64,000 nt of DNA from JAIVJG01 sp964236735 (lineage in GTDB: Bacteria; Acidobacteriota; Blastocatellia; Pyrinomonadales; Pyrinomonadaceae), in NCBI GenBank assembly GCA_964236735.1, contig CAXSFM010000003.1, positions 62,001-126,000 on the forward strand. Direction: 5' to 3'. Below, in pieces: positions 19,686 through 28,472 of the stretch. The translations under genes were made by a program, and so were the position numbers. The notes beneath the pieces were generated by a model. The model ran no database searches and had not been told where the DNA came from. It saw only the letters and a list, made by a program, of their open reading frames with translations. Each line of letters starts with the position of its first letter. The first letter of the stretch is position 1.

Positions 19686-20843
19686 ATGCACAAAAGCCGC
19701 GCTCTCTTTTTGCTCGTCGCGCTCGTCTCGCTGTTTGTCTTCCATGCGCCCGCGCCGCGCGCTCAAAGCGGCGTGCGCCCGAAACCGACGCCTGAGCCGG
19801 AGTCGCAGGACACGGAGCAAGTGTTCACGGAAGAAGTTCGCATCCCCGTCTTCGCCACCGACGAGAAGGGGCGTCCCGATCCGACGCTCGAAATTGACGA
19901 CGTGCTCGTCGTCGAAGAGGGCGTGCCGCAGCAGGTCAAGAGCGTCCGGCGCATCCCCGCCAACGTGCTGCTGCTCCTGCACACGGGCGGCGAGTTGAAT
20001 CCCATCATGCGGACGGGAACGACGCGCGACATCGCGCTCGGCGTGCTGCAAAACCTGCGCGAAGGCGACCAAGTCTCCGCGCTTCAATTCAACGGGCGCA
20101 CTGATGTTGTGCAGGATTGGACGACAGATAAAGTCAAAACCGCGCGTGCCATCAAGTCCAAACTCGCTTCACGCGCCGGCTCGAATTTGTCGCTCGCCAT
20201 CTCGCGCGCCGTTGATCTGTTGCAGACGCAGCCCATCGGCAATCGTCATCTCGTCCTCGTCACAGACGCCGTGGACACGGCGGGACTCAACGAGTTTCAA
20301 GCGGCGAGCAAAAAACTCGTCGCCGCCGAAATCACTCTGCACGTCATCAGCTATACGGAACTGAGCGGCAAGGAAATGAAGAAGCAGGCAAGCGAGCGAA
20401 AGGAAGCCGTCGGGATGGCGCAGAGCCGCGCCGACATTGCCACCGTCGGACTAGACCCGACGCGCCCGCCGGGAATGCGCTCGGCGGGCGGCATCAACCC
20501 TCCGTCCGTCAACAGCGGCATTCGTGTTGACCCGGCGCTGCGTCGCCAGCGCAAAGCCTACGAGGGGGCGATGAAGCGAGGCGAGGCGCGTCTCAAAGCT
20601 CTGACCGACGAGACGGGCGGGCGCATCCTTCTCCCCGCCACGATTGACGAGATGGTCGCCGAGGGCGCGGACGTGGCGCGCGAGATCGTCGCGCAGTACG
20701 TCGTCACCTATCGCCCCAAACGCCCGCTCGCCACCTCGCCCCCCACAGAGTATCGCGAGATTCGCGTCGGCGCGCGACGACTCGGACTCTCCCTGCGCGC
20801 GCGTCGCGGCTACGTCGTCGGCGGAATGCGTGCGGCGACGTAG
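19686..20843 (+). CDS. VWFA-related exported protein (acidobacterial TIGR03436 type)
   Basis: The 385-residue protein starts at the ATG at 19686, giving a clean signal peptide (SRALFLLVALVSLFVF, cleavage near APRAQS). A longer frame upstream would bury it. After a Pro/Glu-rich linker comes a strand-rich region (VRIPVFATDEKGRPDPTLEIDDVLVVEEG). A von Willebrand A-like fold follows (VLLLLHTGGELN, EGDQVSALQFNGRTDVVQDWT, HLVLVTDAVDTAGLNEF). The classic MIDAS DxSxS is altered: LLLHTGGEL stands where DTSGSM usually is. This type is greatly expanded in Acidobacteria; the role is unknown, probably protein binding at the cell surface. Its stop abuts a heptamer element, followed by tRNA-Leu. Confidence 0.85.
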   Translation: MHKSRALFLLVALVSLFVFHAPAPRAQSGVRPKPTPEPESQDTEQVFTEEVRIPVFATDEKGRPDPTLEIDDVLVVEEGVPQQVKSVRRIPANVLLLLHTGGELNPIMRTGTTRDIALGVLQNLREGDQVSALQFNGRTDVVQDWTTDKVKTARAIKSKLASRAGSNLSLAISRAVDLLQTQPIGNRHLVLVTDAVDTAGLNEFQAASKKLVAAEITLHVISYTELSGKEMKKQASERKEAVGMAQSRADIATVGLDPTRPPGMRSAGGINPPSVNSGIRVDPALRRQRKAYEGAMKRGEARLKALTDETGGRILLPATIDEMVAEGADVAREIVAQYVVTYRPKRPLATSPPTEYREIRVGARRLGLSLRARRGYVVGGMRAAT

Positions 20844-20945
20844 AAGGCAAAAGGCAAAAGTAAAAAGGCAAAAGTGACGACGAAAGACAGCCCCCTTGTC
20901 TTCGTCCTTCCTTTTGCCTTTTACCTTTTTACCTTTTGCCTTCCT
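20844..20945. repeat. Inverted heptamer-repeat element (gcaaaag type) after the VWFA gene
   Basis: The left arm (20844-20874) consists of aaggcaa/aaaagta 7-mers and the right arm (20908-20943) of cttttgc/cttttta 7-mers. They flank a loop containing the smaller dyad gacgaaagac/gtcttcgtc. The left edge directly follows the TAG stop at 20841-20843. It could act as a bidirectional transcript end. Confidence 0.85.
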
Positions 20946-20997
20946 TAGCGGTTGACGCCCACGCGACGCAAACCTTATCATCTCAACTCTCGACGCT

Positions 20998-21081
20998 GCC
21001 GGAGTGGCGAAATTGGTATACGCACGAGACTCAAAATCTCGCGTTCGCAAGGGCATGGGGGTTCGACTCCCCCCTCCGGCA
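20998..21081 (+). tRNA. tRNA-Leu (anticodon CAA)
   Basis: The acceptor stem is gccggag (20998-21004) paired with ctccggc (21074-21080), with discriminator A at 21081. The anticodon arm is cgaga-ctcaaaa-tctcg, giving anticodon CAA. The T arm is ggggg-ttcgact-ccccc. A long variable arm, as expected for a class II tRNA, is present. The 3' CCA is not encoded. Confidence 0.95.
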
Positions 21082-21092
21082 TAGTTCACATC

Positions 21093-21130
21093 TGCGGATT
21101 TGCTAGAATTCTAGCAAATCCGCAATTTTT
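21093..21130 (+). terminator. Intrinsic terminator of tRNA-Leu
   Basis: A perfect 32-nt palindrome (arms tgcggatttgctagaa / ttctagcaaatccgca) is followed by a run of five T. It starts 12 bases after the tRNA end. Confidence 0.9.
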
Positions 21131-21288
21131 ATGTCCTTGGCATTCTCGTCTTTTTGGATTTTCTGTAGCAATACGTCTCAAGCTTTATCATTAAACCAAA
21201 TGAATCACATAGACCTTGCGTTTAACATAAAAACGTGCCATGATTTTTAAGTACGAGGAAATTAGCTAAAGCAGCTTTAACTAACGCA

Positions 21289-22485
21289 ATGGTTGCTCAA
21301 AGAAGGACAGGAGAATACAAACTTTGCTCCGAAAAATATGATCCTTTTCGGGCGTTTATACCTGCGCCTTTGCCACCCGATCCGCAGTTGGACATTGACG
21401 ATGAGCTTTGTGACTTGATGGAAAAGGCGAATCGGGCACTTGGCAGACTTGACGGCGTTACATCGCTTTTGCCTGACACTTATCTATTCACCTACTTTTA
21501 CATTCGTAAAGAGGCTGTACTTTCATCGCAAATCGAAGGTACTCAATCATCCCTACAAGAGCTTTTGCTATTTGAGATGGAAGAAGCACCAGGTGCTCCG
21601 CTTGATGATGTGCGCGAGGTGTCGAACTACGTCCGAGCTATGAGTCATGGCCTTAACAGCATACGTGGTGAAGGCCATTTACCTCTTTCTCTCCGGCTTC
21701 TCTGTGAGGTGCATGGAATACTGTTAGAGCAGGGGCGCGGTAGCGGGAAAACGCCAGGTGAGTTTCGGATTTCTCAGAATTGGGTCGGCGGCACCAAGCC
21801 TAGTAATGCCGTGTACGTGGGGCCACCAGCCGAAAACGTGATGGAATGTTTAGATGCCTTTGAGAAGTTCTTGTATGACCAGCCCAAACGCACGCCCGTA
21901 CTTATCAAAGCGGCTTTATCCCATGTCCAGTTTGAAACTATTCACCCGTTCCAAGATGGCAACGGGCGTCTCGGCAGATTATTGATAACCTTGCTCTTAT
22001 GCTCCGAAGAAGCACTTAAGGAGCCGATGCTCTACCTAAGCCTATATTTTAAGGCAAATAGGGATGAATATTATGCGCGGCTGCAAAGTGTAAGGGAACA
22101 AGGTGATTGGGAAGGATGGTTGCGCTTTTTCTTAACAGGCGTTCTTGTAACAGCACAACAGGCGGTCACAGCGGCTCAAGCTATTTTACATCTTTTCGAT
22201 GCAGACAAGCAGAGGATCGCTTCTTTAGGGCAACTGGCTAATTCAGTGCTGCGAGTTCACGACGTTCTGCAAAGCAGGCCGATCATTTCCGCAACGTCTG
22301 CGCGAAAATCTTTGGATGTAAAGGGGATGCCCTTATCTGAGCCAACAGTTTATTCAGCCATCAAGCAACTTGAAAAACTTGGCATCGTGCGTGAGGTAAC
22401 AGGGAAAGATCGTAACCGCCTATATGTTTATAATGAATATATGAACATTCTTGACGAAGGTACAAAGCCTATACCGAAATCATGA
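21289..22485 (+). CDS. Fic-domain protein AMP-transferase (class II, self-inhibited)
   Basis: Fic enzymes attach AMP from ATP to hydroxyl side chains of target proteins. The 398-residue protein has the N-terminal Fic_N region with the inhibitory motif SSQIEG (residues 79-84, pattern [S/T]xxxE[G/N]). The complete catalytic loop HPFQDGNGRLGR is at residues 219-230. A C-terminal winged-helix-like domain (about 305-385, SEPTVYSAIKQLEKLGIVREV) completes the protein. This is the architecture of SoFic-like proteins. Base and codon use are clearly more AT-rich than the surroundings. The gene sits right after tRNA-Leu and its terminator, a usual landing site for horizontally acquired DNA. No integrase or matching att repeat is visible. 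It could be a regulatory or a toxin-like Fic; no antitoxin partner is adjacent. Confidence 0.93.
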   Translation: MVAQRRTGEYKLCSEKYDPFRAFIPAPLPPDPQLDIDDELCDLMEKANRALGRLDGVTSLLPDTYLFTYFYIRKEAVLSSQIEGTQSSLQELLLFEMEEAPGAPLDDVREVSNYVRAMSHGLNSIRGEGHLPLSLRLLCEVHGILLEQGRGSGKTPGEFRISQNWVGGTKPSNAVYVGPPAENVMECLDAFEKFLYDQPKRTPVLIKAALSHVQFETIHPFQDGNGRLGRLLITLLLCSEEALKEPMLYLSLYFKANRDEYYARLQSVREQGDWEGWLRFFLTGVLVTAQQAVTAAQAILHLFDADKQRIASLGQLANSVLRVHDVLQSRPIISATSARKSLDVKGMPLSEPTVYSAIKQLEKLGIVREVTGKDRNRLYVYNEYMNILDEGTKPIPKS

Positions 22486-22651
22486 AGCCTTCTTCCACAC
22501 AATTTAAGAGGTACAGTATTTCAAACTGAAACACCCCTAAAGCGTGAAGAATTCAAGGCCGTGCGCTGTCGCGTGGCGTGGTGGTTGTGTGGTAAATTCT
22601 TCGCGCTCCCGTTCAAGACCTTTATCTCAATAGAATTTCGAGGGAAACAAC

Positions 22652-24727
22652 ATGAAGCGTGTATCCGCCTGTGTGAGCCTGCTCGTGTTCGCGCTTGCGC
22701 TCGTCAGTCTAGTCGCAGCGCAGACGCCGGCAAAGCGTGCGTTCAACGTCAATGAGTTGTGGAAGATTCGGCGCGTCTCAGACCCGCAGTTGTCGCCGGA
22801 CGGCAAGTGGGTTGCTTATACGGTCGCTGACCCGAACGTCGCGGCCAATCGCAATGTGACGCAGATTTATCTCGTCGCGGTTGCGGGCGGCGAGCCGAAA
22901 GCTTTGACGAGCGGCGACGCTTCAAATTCGACGCCGCGCTGGTCGCCGGACGGCAAGCGTCTCGCGTTCACGTCGGGCGGGCAAATCTGGACGATGGATG
23001 CGTCGGGCGGCGGAGGTGGACGCAAACAGTTGACGAACATTTCGACGGGCGCGGGCGATCCCGTCTGGTCGCCGGATGGAAAGATGATCGCGTTCACGTC
23101 CGACATCTCGCCGGACTGCGCCGACGATGATTGCAACAAACGGCGCGATGAGGAGACGGACGCGAGCAAGGTCAAGGCGCATCTCGTTGACCGCCTGCTC
23201 TTTCGCCACTGGAACGCCTGGAAGGGCGGCAAGCGCACGCACGTCTTCGTCGTCTCGACCGATGGCGGCGTGGCGCGCGACCTGACGACGGGCGACTTCG
23301 ACGCGCCGCCGTTTTCTCTCGGCGGGCCGCCGGATTACGCCTTCTCGCCCGACTCGAAGGAACTCGCCTTCACGCGCAACACGCAGAAGGTCGAGGCGAC
23401 TTCGACGAACAGCGACATCTTCACCGTGCCCGTCACGGGCGGCGAGGCGCAGCGCATCACGGGCGACAATCTGGGCGCGGACGCTTCGCCGCAGTATTCG
23501 CCGGACGGGCGTTTCATCGCCTATCGCTCGCAGGAAACCGCAGGCTTCGAGAGCGACCGCTGGCGTCTGATGCTCTACGACCGGCAGGCGAAACGCACGC
23601 GCGAGTTGATACAGAAGTTCGACGCCTACGTCGAGGGCTTCACGTTCACGCCCGACGGCAAAGGTATCTACTTCGTCTCCGGCGAGCGCGGGCGACAACC
23701 GATTTATTACGTCTCGGTCAATGATGGTGCTTCAAAGAAATTGATTGAAGGTTTCAACGACGACGTGCAAATCTCGAAGGACAGCCGCACGCTCGTCTTC
23801 TCGCGCTCGACGACTGTCATGCCTTCGGAGATTTTCACGGCGACGCTCGCGGGCTTCGCGCCCGTCAACGACAACAGCGTAGTGCAGTTGACGCACGCGA
23901 ACGACGCACTGCTCGCAAACTTCGCGTTGCAGCCGGCGGAAGAAGTGACTTGGGAAGGCGCGGCGGGCGCGAAAGTCTCCGGCTGGATCGTCAAGCCAGC
24001 GAACTTCGATGCGTCGAAAAAGTATCCGCTCGTCGTCCTCGTTCACGGCGGGCCGCAGGGCGCGTGGAATGATAGTTGGGGCTATCGCTGGAACCCGGAA
24101 GTCTTCGCGCAAGCCGGCTACGTCGCCTTCATGCCGAACCCGCGCGGCTCGACGGGCTACGGCCAGCAGTTCACCAATGACATCTCCGGCGACTGGGGCG
24201 GCAAGGCCTACACAGACATTATGAACGGCGTCGCGCATGTTCTCTCGCTCGGCTACACGGACAAGAATAACATCGGCGCGGCAGGCGGCAGCTACGGCGG
24301 TTACATGGTGGATTGGATTCTCGGCCACAACGACGACCCGCGCTTTCAGTTCAAGGCGCTCGTCTCGCACGCGGGCGTCTTCAACCTGACGAGCATGTAC
24401 GGCGCGACGGAAGAACTCTGGTTCGCCGAATGGGAATTCAAGGGCACGCCGTGGGAGCACCCGGAACTCTACGAGCGTTGGTCGCCGCATCTCTTCGCCA
24501 AAAATTTCAAGACGCCGACGCTCGTCACGCACGGCGAACTCGATTACCGCGTCCCCGTGGATCAGGGCTTGCAACTTTTCACCTACCTGCAAAAGCAGGG
24601 AGTCGAATCCAAGCTGCTCGTCTATCCAGACGAAGGCCACTGGATACTCAAACCACAAAACTCGCAACTCTGGTACAACACCGTCCTTGGCTGGTTCGAC
24701 GCGCACCTCAAACAGAAACAAGGTTAA
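22652..24727 (+). CDS. Exported S9-family prolyl oligopeptidase/acylaminoacyl peptidase
   Basis: This is a secreted or periplasmic serine peptidase. The signal peptide covers residues 1-23 (ending VAAQ). A seven-bladed beta-propeller built of WD40/TolB-like PD40 repeats follows (LSPDGKWVAYT, WSPDGKRLAFTS, YSPDGRFIAYRS). The alpha/beta-hydrolase catalytic domain begins about residue 430. The catalytic triad is Ser547 in GGSYGGYM, Asp631 in GELDYRVP and His663 in DEGHWIL. The length of 691 residues is normal. The start ATG follows a weak GAGGGAAAC. The gene stands alone, and a strong palindrome lies just after it. Natural substrates are probably short peptides. Confidence 0.95.
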   Translation: MKRVSACVSLLVFALALVSLVAAQTPAKRAFNVNELWKIRRVSDPQLSPDGKWVAYTVADPNVAANRNVTQIYLVAVAGGEPKALTSGDASNSTPRWSPDGKRLAFTSGGQIWTMDASGGGGGRKQLTNISTGAGDPVWSPDGKMIAFTSDISPDCADDDCNKRRDEETDASKVKAHLVDRLLFRHWNAWKGGKRTHVFVVSTDGGVARDLTTGDFDAPPFSLGGPPDYAFSPDSKELAFTRNTQKVEATSTNSDIFTVPVTGGEAQRITGDNLGADASPQYSPDGRFIAYRSQETAGFESDRWRLMLYDRQAKRTRELIQKFDAYVEGFTFTPDGKGIYFVSGERGRQPIYYVSVNDGASKKLIEGFNDDVQISKDSRTLVFSRSTTVMPSEIFTATLAGFAPVNDNSVVQLTHANDALLANFALQPAEEVTWEGAAGAKVSGWIVKPANFDASKKYPLVVLVHGGPQGAWNDSWGYRWNPEVFAQAGYVAFMPNPRGSTGYGQQFTNDISGDWGGKAYTDIMNGVAHVLSLGYTDKNNIGAAGGSYGGYMVDWILGHNDDPRFQFKALVSHAGVFNLTSMYGATEELWFAEWEFKGTPWEHPELYERWSPHLFAKNFKTPTLVTHGELDYRVPVDQGLQLFTYLQKQGVESKLLVYPDEGHWILKPQNSQLWYNTVLGWFDAHLKQKQG

Positions 24728-24750
24728 GAGACGCGCGTGAATTGACGACC

Positions 24751-24788
24751 GAAAGCCACACGGAACATGCATGTTTCGTGTGGCTTTC
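24751..24788 (+). terminator. Palindromic transcript end after the S9 peptidase gene
   Basis: gaaagccacacggaacatg / catgtttcgtgtggctttc forms a 19-bp stem with one G-U pair. It starts 24 bases after the stop. There is only a short T run, so it is terminator-like rather than canonical. Confidence 0.65.
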
Positions 24789-24905
24789 ATCATAGCGGAC
24801 GCGCAGAAAGAATTAGGGAAAGCGATAACAGGCCAGAACGAAATATGACGCGACGAGTTACAGACGCGATTGTTAAAGATGAAAGGTGAGTGTCAGGCAT
24901 CCGAG

Positions 24906-26192
24906 ATGATTAACGAAGAACAGCAGAAGATTGCGGCGGGCGTCGCGTCCGTTGAAAATATTCGCGCGCACTTTCCCGCGCTTGAGCGCGAGCATGGCGG
25001 GCGCAAGATCGCATATTTCGACGGCCCCGGCGGGACTCAAGTGCCGCGCGCGGTCGTCGAGGCGATGGCGGATTATCTCTATCACCACAACGCCAACACA
25101 CACTGGGCGTATCCGACGAGCGCGGAGACGGACGCTCTCATCGAAGAGGCGCGTGCGACGCTCGCCGATTTTCTCAACGCCGCGCCTGCCGAGATCGTCT
25201 TCGGCGCGAACATGACGACACTGACCTTTCATCTCTCGCGCGCTTTGGGTCGCACGCGGCTCGTGGCGGGTGACGAAATTCTCGTCACTGAACTTGACCA
25301 TCACGCCAACGTCGCGCCGTGGCAGGCGCTCGCGCGTGAGCGCGGCGTCGTCTTGCGTGTCGCGCGCATGATTCCTAGGTCAGGCGTGCTGGACTGGGAC
25401 GATTTCGCACGCCAACTCACGCCACGAACGAAACTCGTCGCCATCGGCGCGGCATCGAATGCGCTCGGCACGATCACGGATGTGCGGCGCGCGATTGACG
25501 CCGCGCACGCGCAGGGCGCGCTCGCCTTCGTGGACGCCGTGCATTACGCGCCGCATCAACTCGCGGACGTGCGCGCGCTCGACGCGGACTTTCTCGCTTG
25601 CTCGGCTTATAAATTTTACGGCCCGCACATCGGCGTGCTTTACGCCAGACGCGAGTTGCTCGACGCGCTCGATTTCCCCAAGCTCATCCCTGCGCCCGAC
25701 GACGCGCCCGAACGCGCAGAGACCGGCACGCAGAATCACGAAGGCATGTCGGGCGCAGCCGCCGCCGTCAAATTCCTCGCTTCGCTTGCGACGGCAGATG
25801 ACGCAGGCGGCGACAGCAACAACAACGCCTCACGTCGCGAGCGTTTGCAAATGACCTTCGATGAGCTTCACGCGCGCGCGCAACAACTCGTCAGGCAATT
25901 GTGGGAAGGACTCGCGCGCATCGAAGGGGTCACGCTCTACGGAACTCAGCCGGACGCCGCGCGCACGCCGACCGTCGCGTTCACCGTCCACGATGTCGCG
26001 TCAACGGAAGTGGCGCGCAGGCTGGCGGCTCTCGGCGTCTTCGTGTCGCATGGAGATTTTTACGCGCAGACCGTCGTCGAACGGCTCGGACTCGGCGCGG
26101 AAGGATTGGTGCGCGCGGGCTGCGCCTGTTACACGACGGAAGAGGAAGTCGCGCGGCTCATCGAAGGCGTGCGCGAGATCGCGTCGAGCTAA
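24906..26192 (+). CDS. Class V aminotransferase, cysteine desulfurase-like (TIGR01976 type)
   Basis: This is a PLP-dependent enzyme of the class V aminotransferase fold, 428 residues from the ATG at 24906. Visible family features are the start IRAHFPALERE, NANTHWAYPTSAETDALIEEAR, DEILVTELDHHANVAPW, the Asp loop FVDAVHYAPHQ, and the PLP lysine in SAYKFYGPHIG (Lys236). Unlike IscS/SufS, no obvious catalytic Cys loop is present; the C-terminal VRAGCACYTTEEEV is typical of the desulfurase-like subgroup whose true reaction is unsettled. An ATG at 24870 or 24879 would extend it slightly. Its stop is immediately followed by a composite repeat. Confidence 0.9.
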   Translation: MINEEQQKIAAGVASVENIRAHFPALEREHGGRKIAYFDGPGGTQVPRAVVEAMADYLYHHNANTHWAYPTSAETDALIEEARATLADFLNAAPAEIVFGANMTTLTFHLSRALGRTRLVAGDEILVTELDHHANVAPWQALARERGVVLRVARMIPRSGVLDWDDFARQLTPRTKLVAIGAASNALGTITDVRRAIDAAHAQGALAFVDAVHYAPHQLADVRALDADFLACSAYKFYGPHIGVLYARRELLDALDFPKLIPAPDDAPERAETGTQNHEGMSGAAAAVKFLASLATADDAGGDSNNNASRRERLQMTFDELHARAQQLVRQLWEGLARIEGVTLYGTQPDAARTPTVAFTVHDVASTEVARRLAALGVFVSHGDFYAQTVVERLGLGAEGLVRAGCACYTTEEEVARLIEGVREIASS

Positions 26193-26305
26193 GACAAATG
26201 ATGAATGCGGAATGATGAATGAAATCAAGGATGCCTTTGTCTCTCATTCATCATTCACCATTCATCATTTCTTCTTAATTCCTGTCTATCCCTGTTAATT
26301 TTCTT
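26193..26305. repeat. Inverted tgatgaa heptamer element with acaggat-type unit
   Basis: The left arm (26197-26220) has tgatgaatg units and the right arm (26244-26273) has tcattcatcattca units. The 20-base core at 26222-26241 is the exact reverse complement of the core at 49031-49050, so this is the same element in opposite orientation. The acaggat part follows at about 26277-26305 as its complement (cctgtctatccctgt). The left edge abuts the aminotransferase stop codon. Confidence 0.8.
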
Positions 26306-26377
26306 CTGATTGCCGACAGTGACAGAGCCATCTGCGCCACAAAAAACCCTGTCTATTTCCGAGATTATCTGAAGTCT

Positions 26378-27388
26378 TTAACGGACAGCGTTGATGAAGT
26401 CTGCGAGCAGCGCGTAGGCCGTGCTTTGCAAGTCGGGCGCGTGCGCGGTGAGCGAGAGGCCGCGCAGCACGTCCAACTCGAAATGTACGGAGAGCGATGT
26501 GCCGTTGACGAGCGCGAAGGGGTCTGCGTATGAAAGTTGTTCGGGGCGGACGCAGGCAGACACGCGCCCGTCCGATGCGCGCGACGCGCTTGCGATGAGC
26601 CTGTAAGGTCTGCCGCCGGCGCGAGCTTCACGAATGGCGCGCGCGTCGAGATGCCTGATGCCCTGCCTCTCCACTTCTTCAAGCCGCAGGCGCGCGTTCA
26701 TCAAGACGTTGACGATGGCGCAGACTTTGACGGCGGAGTCCCAACCGTCCACATCGTAGGCCGGGTCGGTCTCGGTCACGCCTAAACTTTGCGCGCGACG
26801 GATACCATCGTCGAACGTGCCGCCGCGCTCGATCTCTTCGAGGATGACGTTCGTCGTGGAGTTGAGCAGGCCGCGAAAGCCGAGCAAGTTGGCGGCGGGC
26901 AGATTTTCGCGAAAGAGCGAGAAGACCGGCAGGCAGTCCGCGACCGTCGCCTCGAACATAAAACGCAGGCCGCGCGCACGCGCCAACTCATCCAACTCGC
27001 GATAGGCGTACACGAGCGTGCCCTTGTTCGCAGTGATGGCGTGCGCGCCCGACTCCAGAGCGGCGCGGATGTGCGAGATGGCCGGCTCGCCCGTCTGCAC
27101 GTCGAGCGAGGTGGTCTCGAACAGCACGTCACAACGCGCGGTGTCCAGCCACTCTTTGACGTTCGCTGGCTGCGGCGCAACATCGGATGCGACAGTGCCC
27201 GACAAAAGCGACGCGACATCGAAGCCTTCGCGTGACACGAGCCATCCCATGCGTCGCGTCGCCACGCCCGTGATGCGCCACTCGATGCCGTCACGCTCGC
27301 GCACCTCTTCGCGCTTCTTCAAGAGCAGAGCGGCGAGTGCGCGCCCGACGTTCCCAAGGCCGAGCAGGCAGAGATTGAACCTTTTCAT
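26378..27388 (-). CDS. hom: Homoserine dehydrogenase (short form, no ACT domain)
   Basis: The enzyme reduces aspartate semialdehyde to homoserine, on the route to threonine and methionine. The 336-residue protein has the N-terminal NAD(P)-binding motif GLGNVGRALAALL. ANKGTLVYAY, GLLNSTTNVILEEIERGGTF and GVTETDPAYDVDGWDSAVK carry the catalytic and substrate-binding residues. It ends after the catalytic domain; the regulatory ACT domain seen in many homologues is absent. The gene lies 12 bases after the aldo/keto reductase gene on the same strand, so the two are probably co-transcribed. GLLNSTTN instead of the usual GxxNGTTN is a small deviation. Confidence 0.88.
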   Translation of the reverse strand: MKRFNLCLLGLGNVGRALAALLLKKREEVRERDGIEWRITGVATRRMGWLVSREGFDVASLLSGTVASDVAPQPANVKEWLDTARCDVLFETTSLDVQTGEPAISHIRAALESGAHAITANKGTLVYAYRELDELARARGLRFMFEATVADCLPVFSLFRENLPAANLLGFRGLLNSTTNVILEEIERGGTFDDGIRRAQSLGVTETDPAYDVDGWDSAVKVCAIVNVLMNARLRLEEVERQGIRHLDARAIREARAGGRPYRLIASASRASDGRVSACVRPEQLSYADPFALVNGTSLSVHFELDVLRGLSLTAHAPDLQSTAYALLADFINAVR

Positions 27389-27400
27389 CGCTGTGGATTG

Positions 27401-28387
27401 TTAACGATTGACGCTCTGCATTCCCGGCTCCGGGTAGCGCGTGCCGGAGGCCATGCCGACCTGCGCGACTTCTTCTATCTGTTGCATCTCATCGTCTGTG
27501 ATTTCCACGTCGAGCGCGCCGATGTTTTCTTCCAGATACTTGCGACGCTTTGTGCCGGGAATGGGCACGACATCCTCGCCTTGCGCCAAGACCCACGCGA
27601 GCGCGAATTGCGCGGGCGTGCAACCCTTCTTCGACGCGATCTCACGGATGCGCTCGACGAGTTTGAGATTGCGTTGAAAATTCTCGCCCTGAAAACGCGG
27701 GAACTGCCGGCGACGATCATCGGCGGGCAGGTCTTCGGGCGTCTTGAACTCGCCGGTCAGAAAGCCGCGTCCGAGCGGGCTGTAGGGGACGAAGCCAATT
27801 TTGAGTTCACGACAGACGGGCAAAATCTCTTCCTCCACGTCGCGCGTCCAGAGCGAGTATTCGCTTTGCAGCGCGGCTATGGGATGGACGGCGTGCGCGC
27901 GTCGAATCGTCTCGGCGGCGGCTTCGGAGAGGCCGAGGTATCGCACCTTGCCTTCTTCGACGAGTCTCGACATCTCGCCCACCGTCTCTTCAATCGGGAC
28001 TTGCGGGTCAACGCGGTGCTGGTAATAAAGGTCAATCACATCCACGCCGAGACGCATGAGCGAAGCGTCGCACGCCTCGCGCACGTATGCGGGTCGCCCG
28101 CTGATGCCTTTGAAGCTTCCGTCCGCGCCGCGCACGTTGCCGAACTTCGTCGCCAGCACGACATCGTTGCGCCGACCTTTGATCGCGCGTCCGACGAGTT
28201 CTTCATTGACGAAAGGGCCGTACATGTCAGCGGTGTCGAGAAAGTTAATGCCGAGATCGAGCGCGCGATTGATGGTCGCCGCAGACTCTTCGTCGTTGCG
28301 CGTGCCGTAGAATTCCGACATGCCCATGCAGCCTAAGCCGAGCGCCGTGACCGTCGGCCCGTTTTTTCCGAGTTGTCTTGTTTGCAT
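27401..28387 (-). CDS. Aldo/keto reductase
   Basis: This is an NADPH-dependent oxidoreductase of the AKR superfamily, 328 residues. The catalytic tetrad is visible as Asp51 (NFLDTADMYG), Tyr56, Lys81 (VVLATKFGN) and His in YYQHRVD. The cofactor-binding end includes GTKRRKYLEENIGAL. GLGCMGMSEFYG near the N-terminus is typical of the AKR11/12-like YajO/PLR group acting on aldehydes or pyridoxal. A strong AAGGAG precedes the ATG. It is the first gene of a two-gene unit with homoserine dehydrogenase. Confidence 0.93.
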   Translation of the reverse strand: MQTRQLGKNGPTVTALGLGCMGMSEFYGTRNDEESAATINRALDLGINFLDTADMYGPFVNEELVGRAIKGRRNDVVLATKFGNVRGADGSFKGISGRPAYVREACDASLMRLGVDVIDLYYQHRVDPQVPIEETVGEMSRLVEEGKVRYLGLSEAAAETIRRAHAVHPIAALQSEYSLWTRDVEEEILPVCRELKIGFVPYSPLGRGFLTGEFKTPEDLPADDRRRQFPRFQGENFQRNLKLVERIREIASKKGCTPAQFALAWVLAQGEDVVPIPGTKRRKYLEENIGALDVEITDDEMQQIEEVAQVGMASGTRYPEPGMQSVNR

Positions 28388-28472
28388 AATTTTCTCCTTA
28401 GCTTGATGAGCGCGGCACAGCAGCAGGAGGCCGCTGTCATTCCTTCAACTTACATTCATCTCGCGTGCGTCG

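Noticed and set aside
21082..22560. Attachment-site repeat of the tRNA-Leu 3' end downstream of the Fic gene
   Set aside because: I looked for a copy of the last 15-20 tRNA bases after the Fic gene and found none, and no integrase is present.
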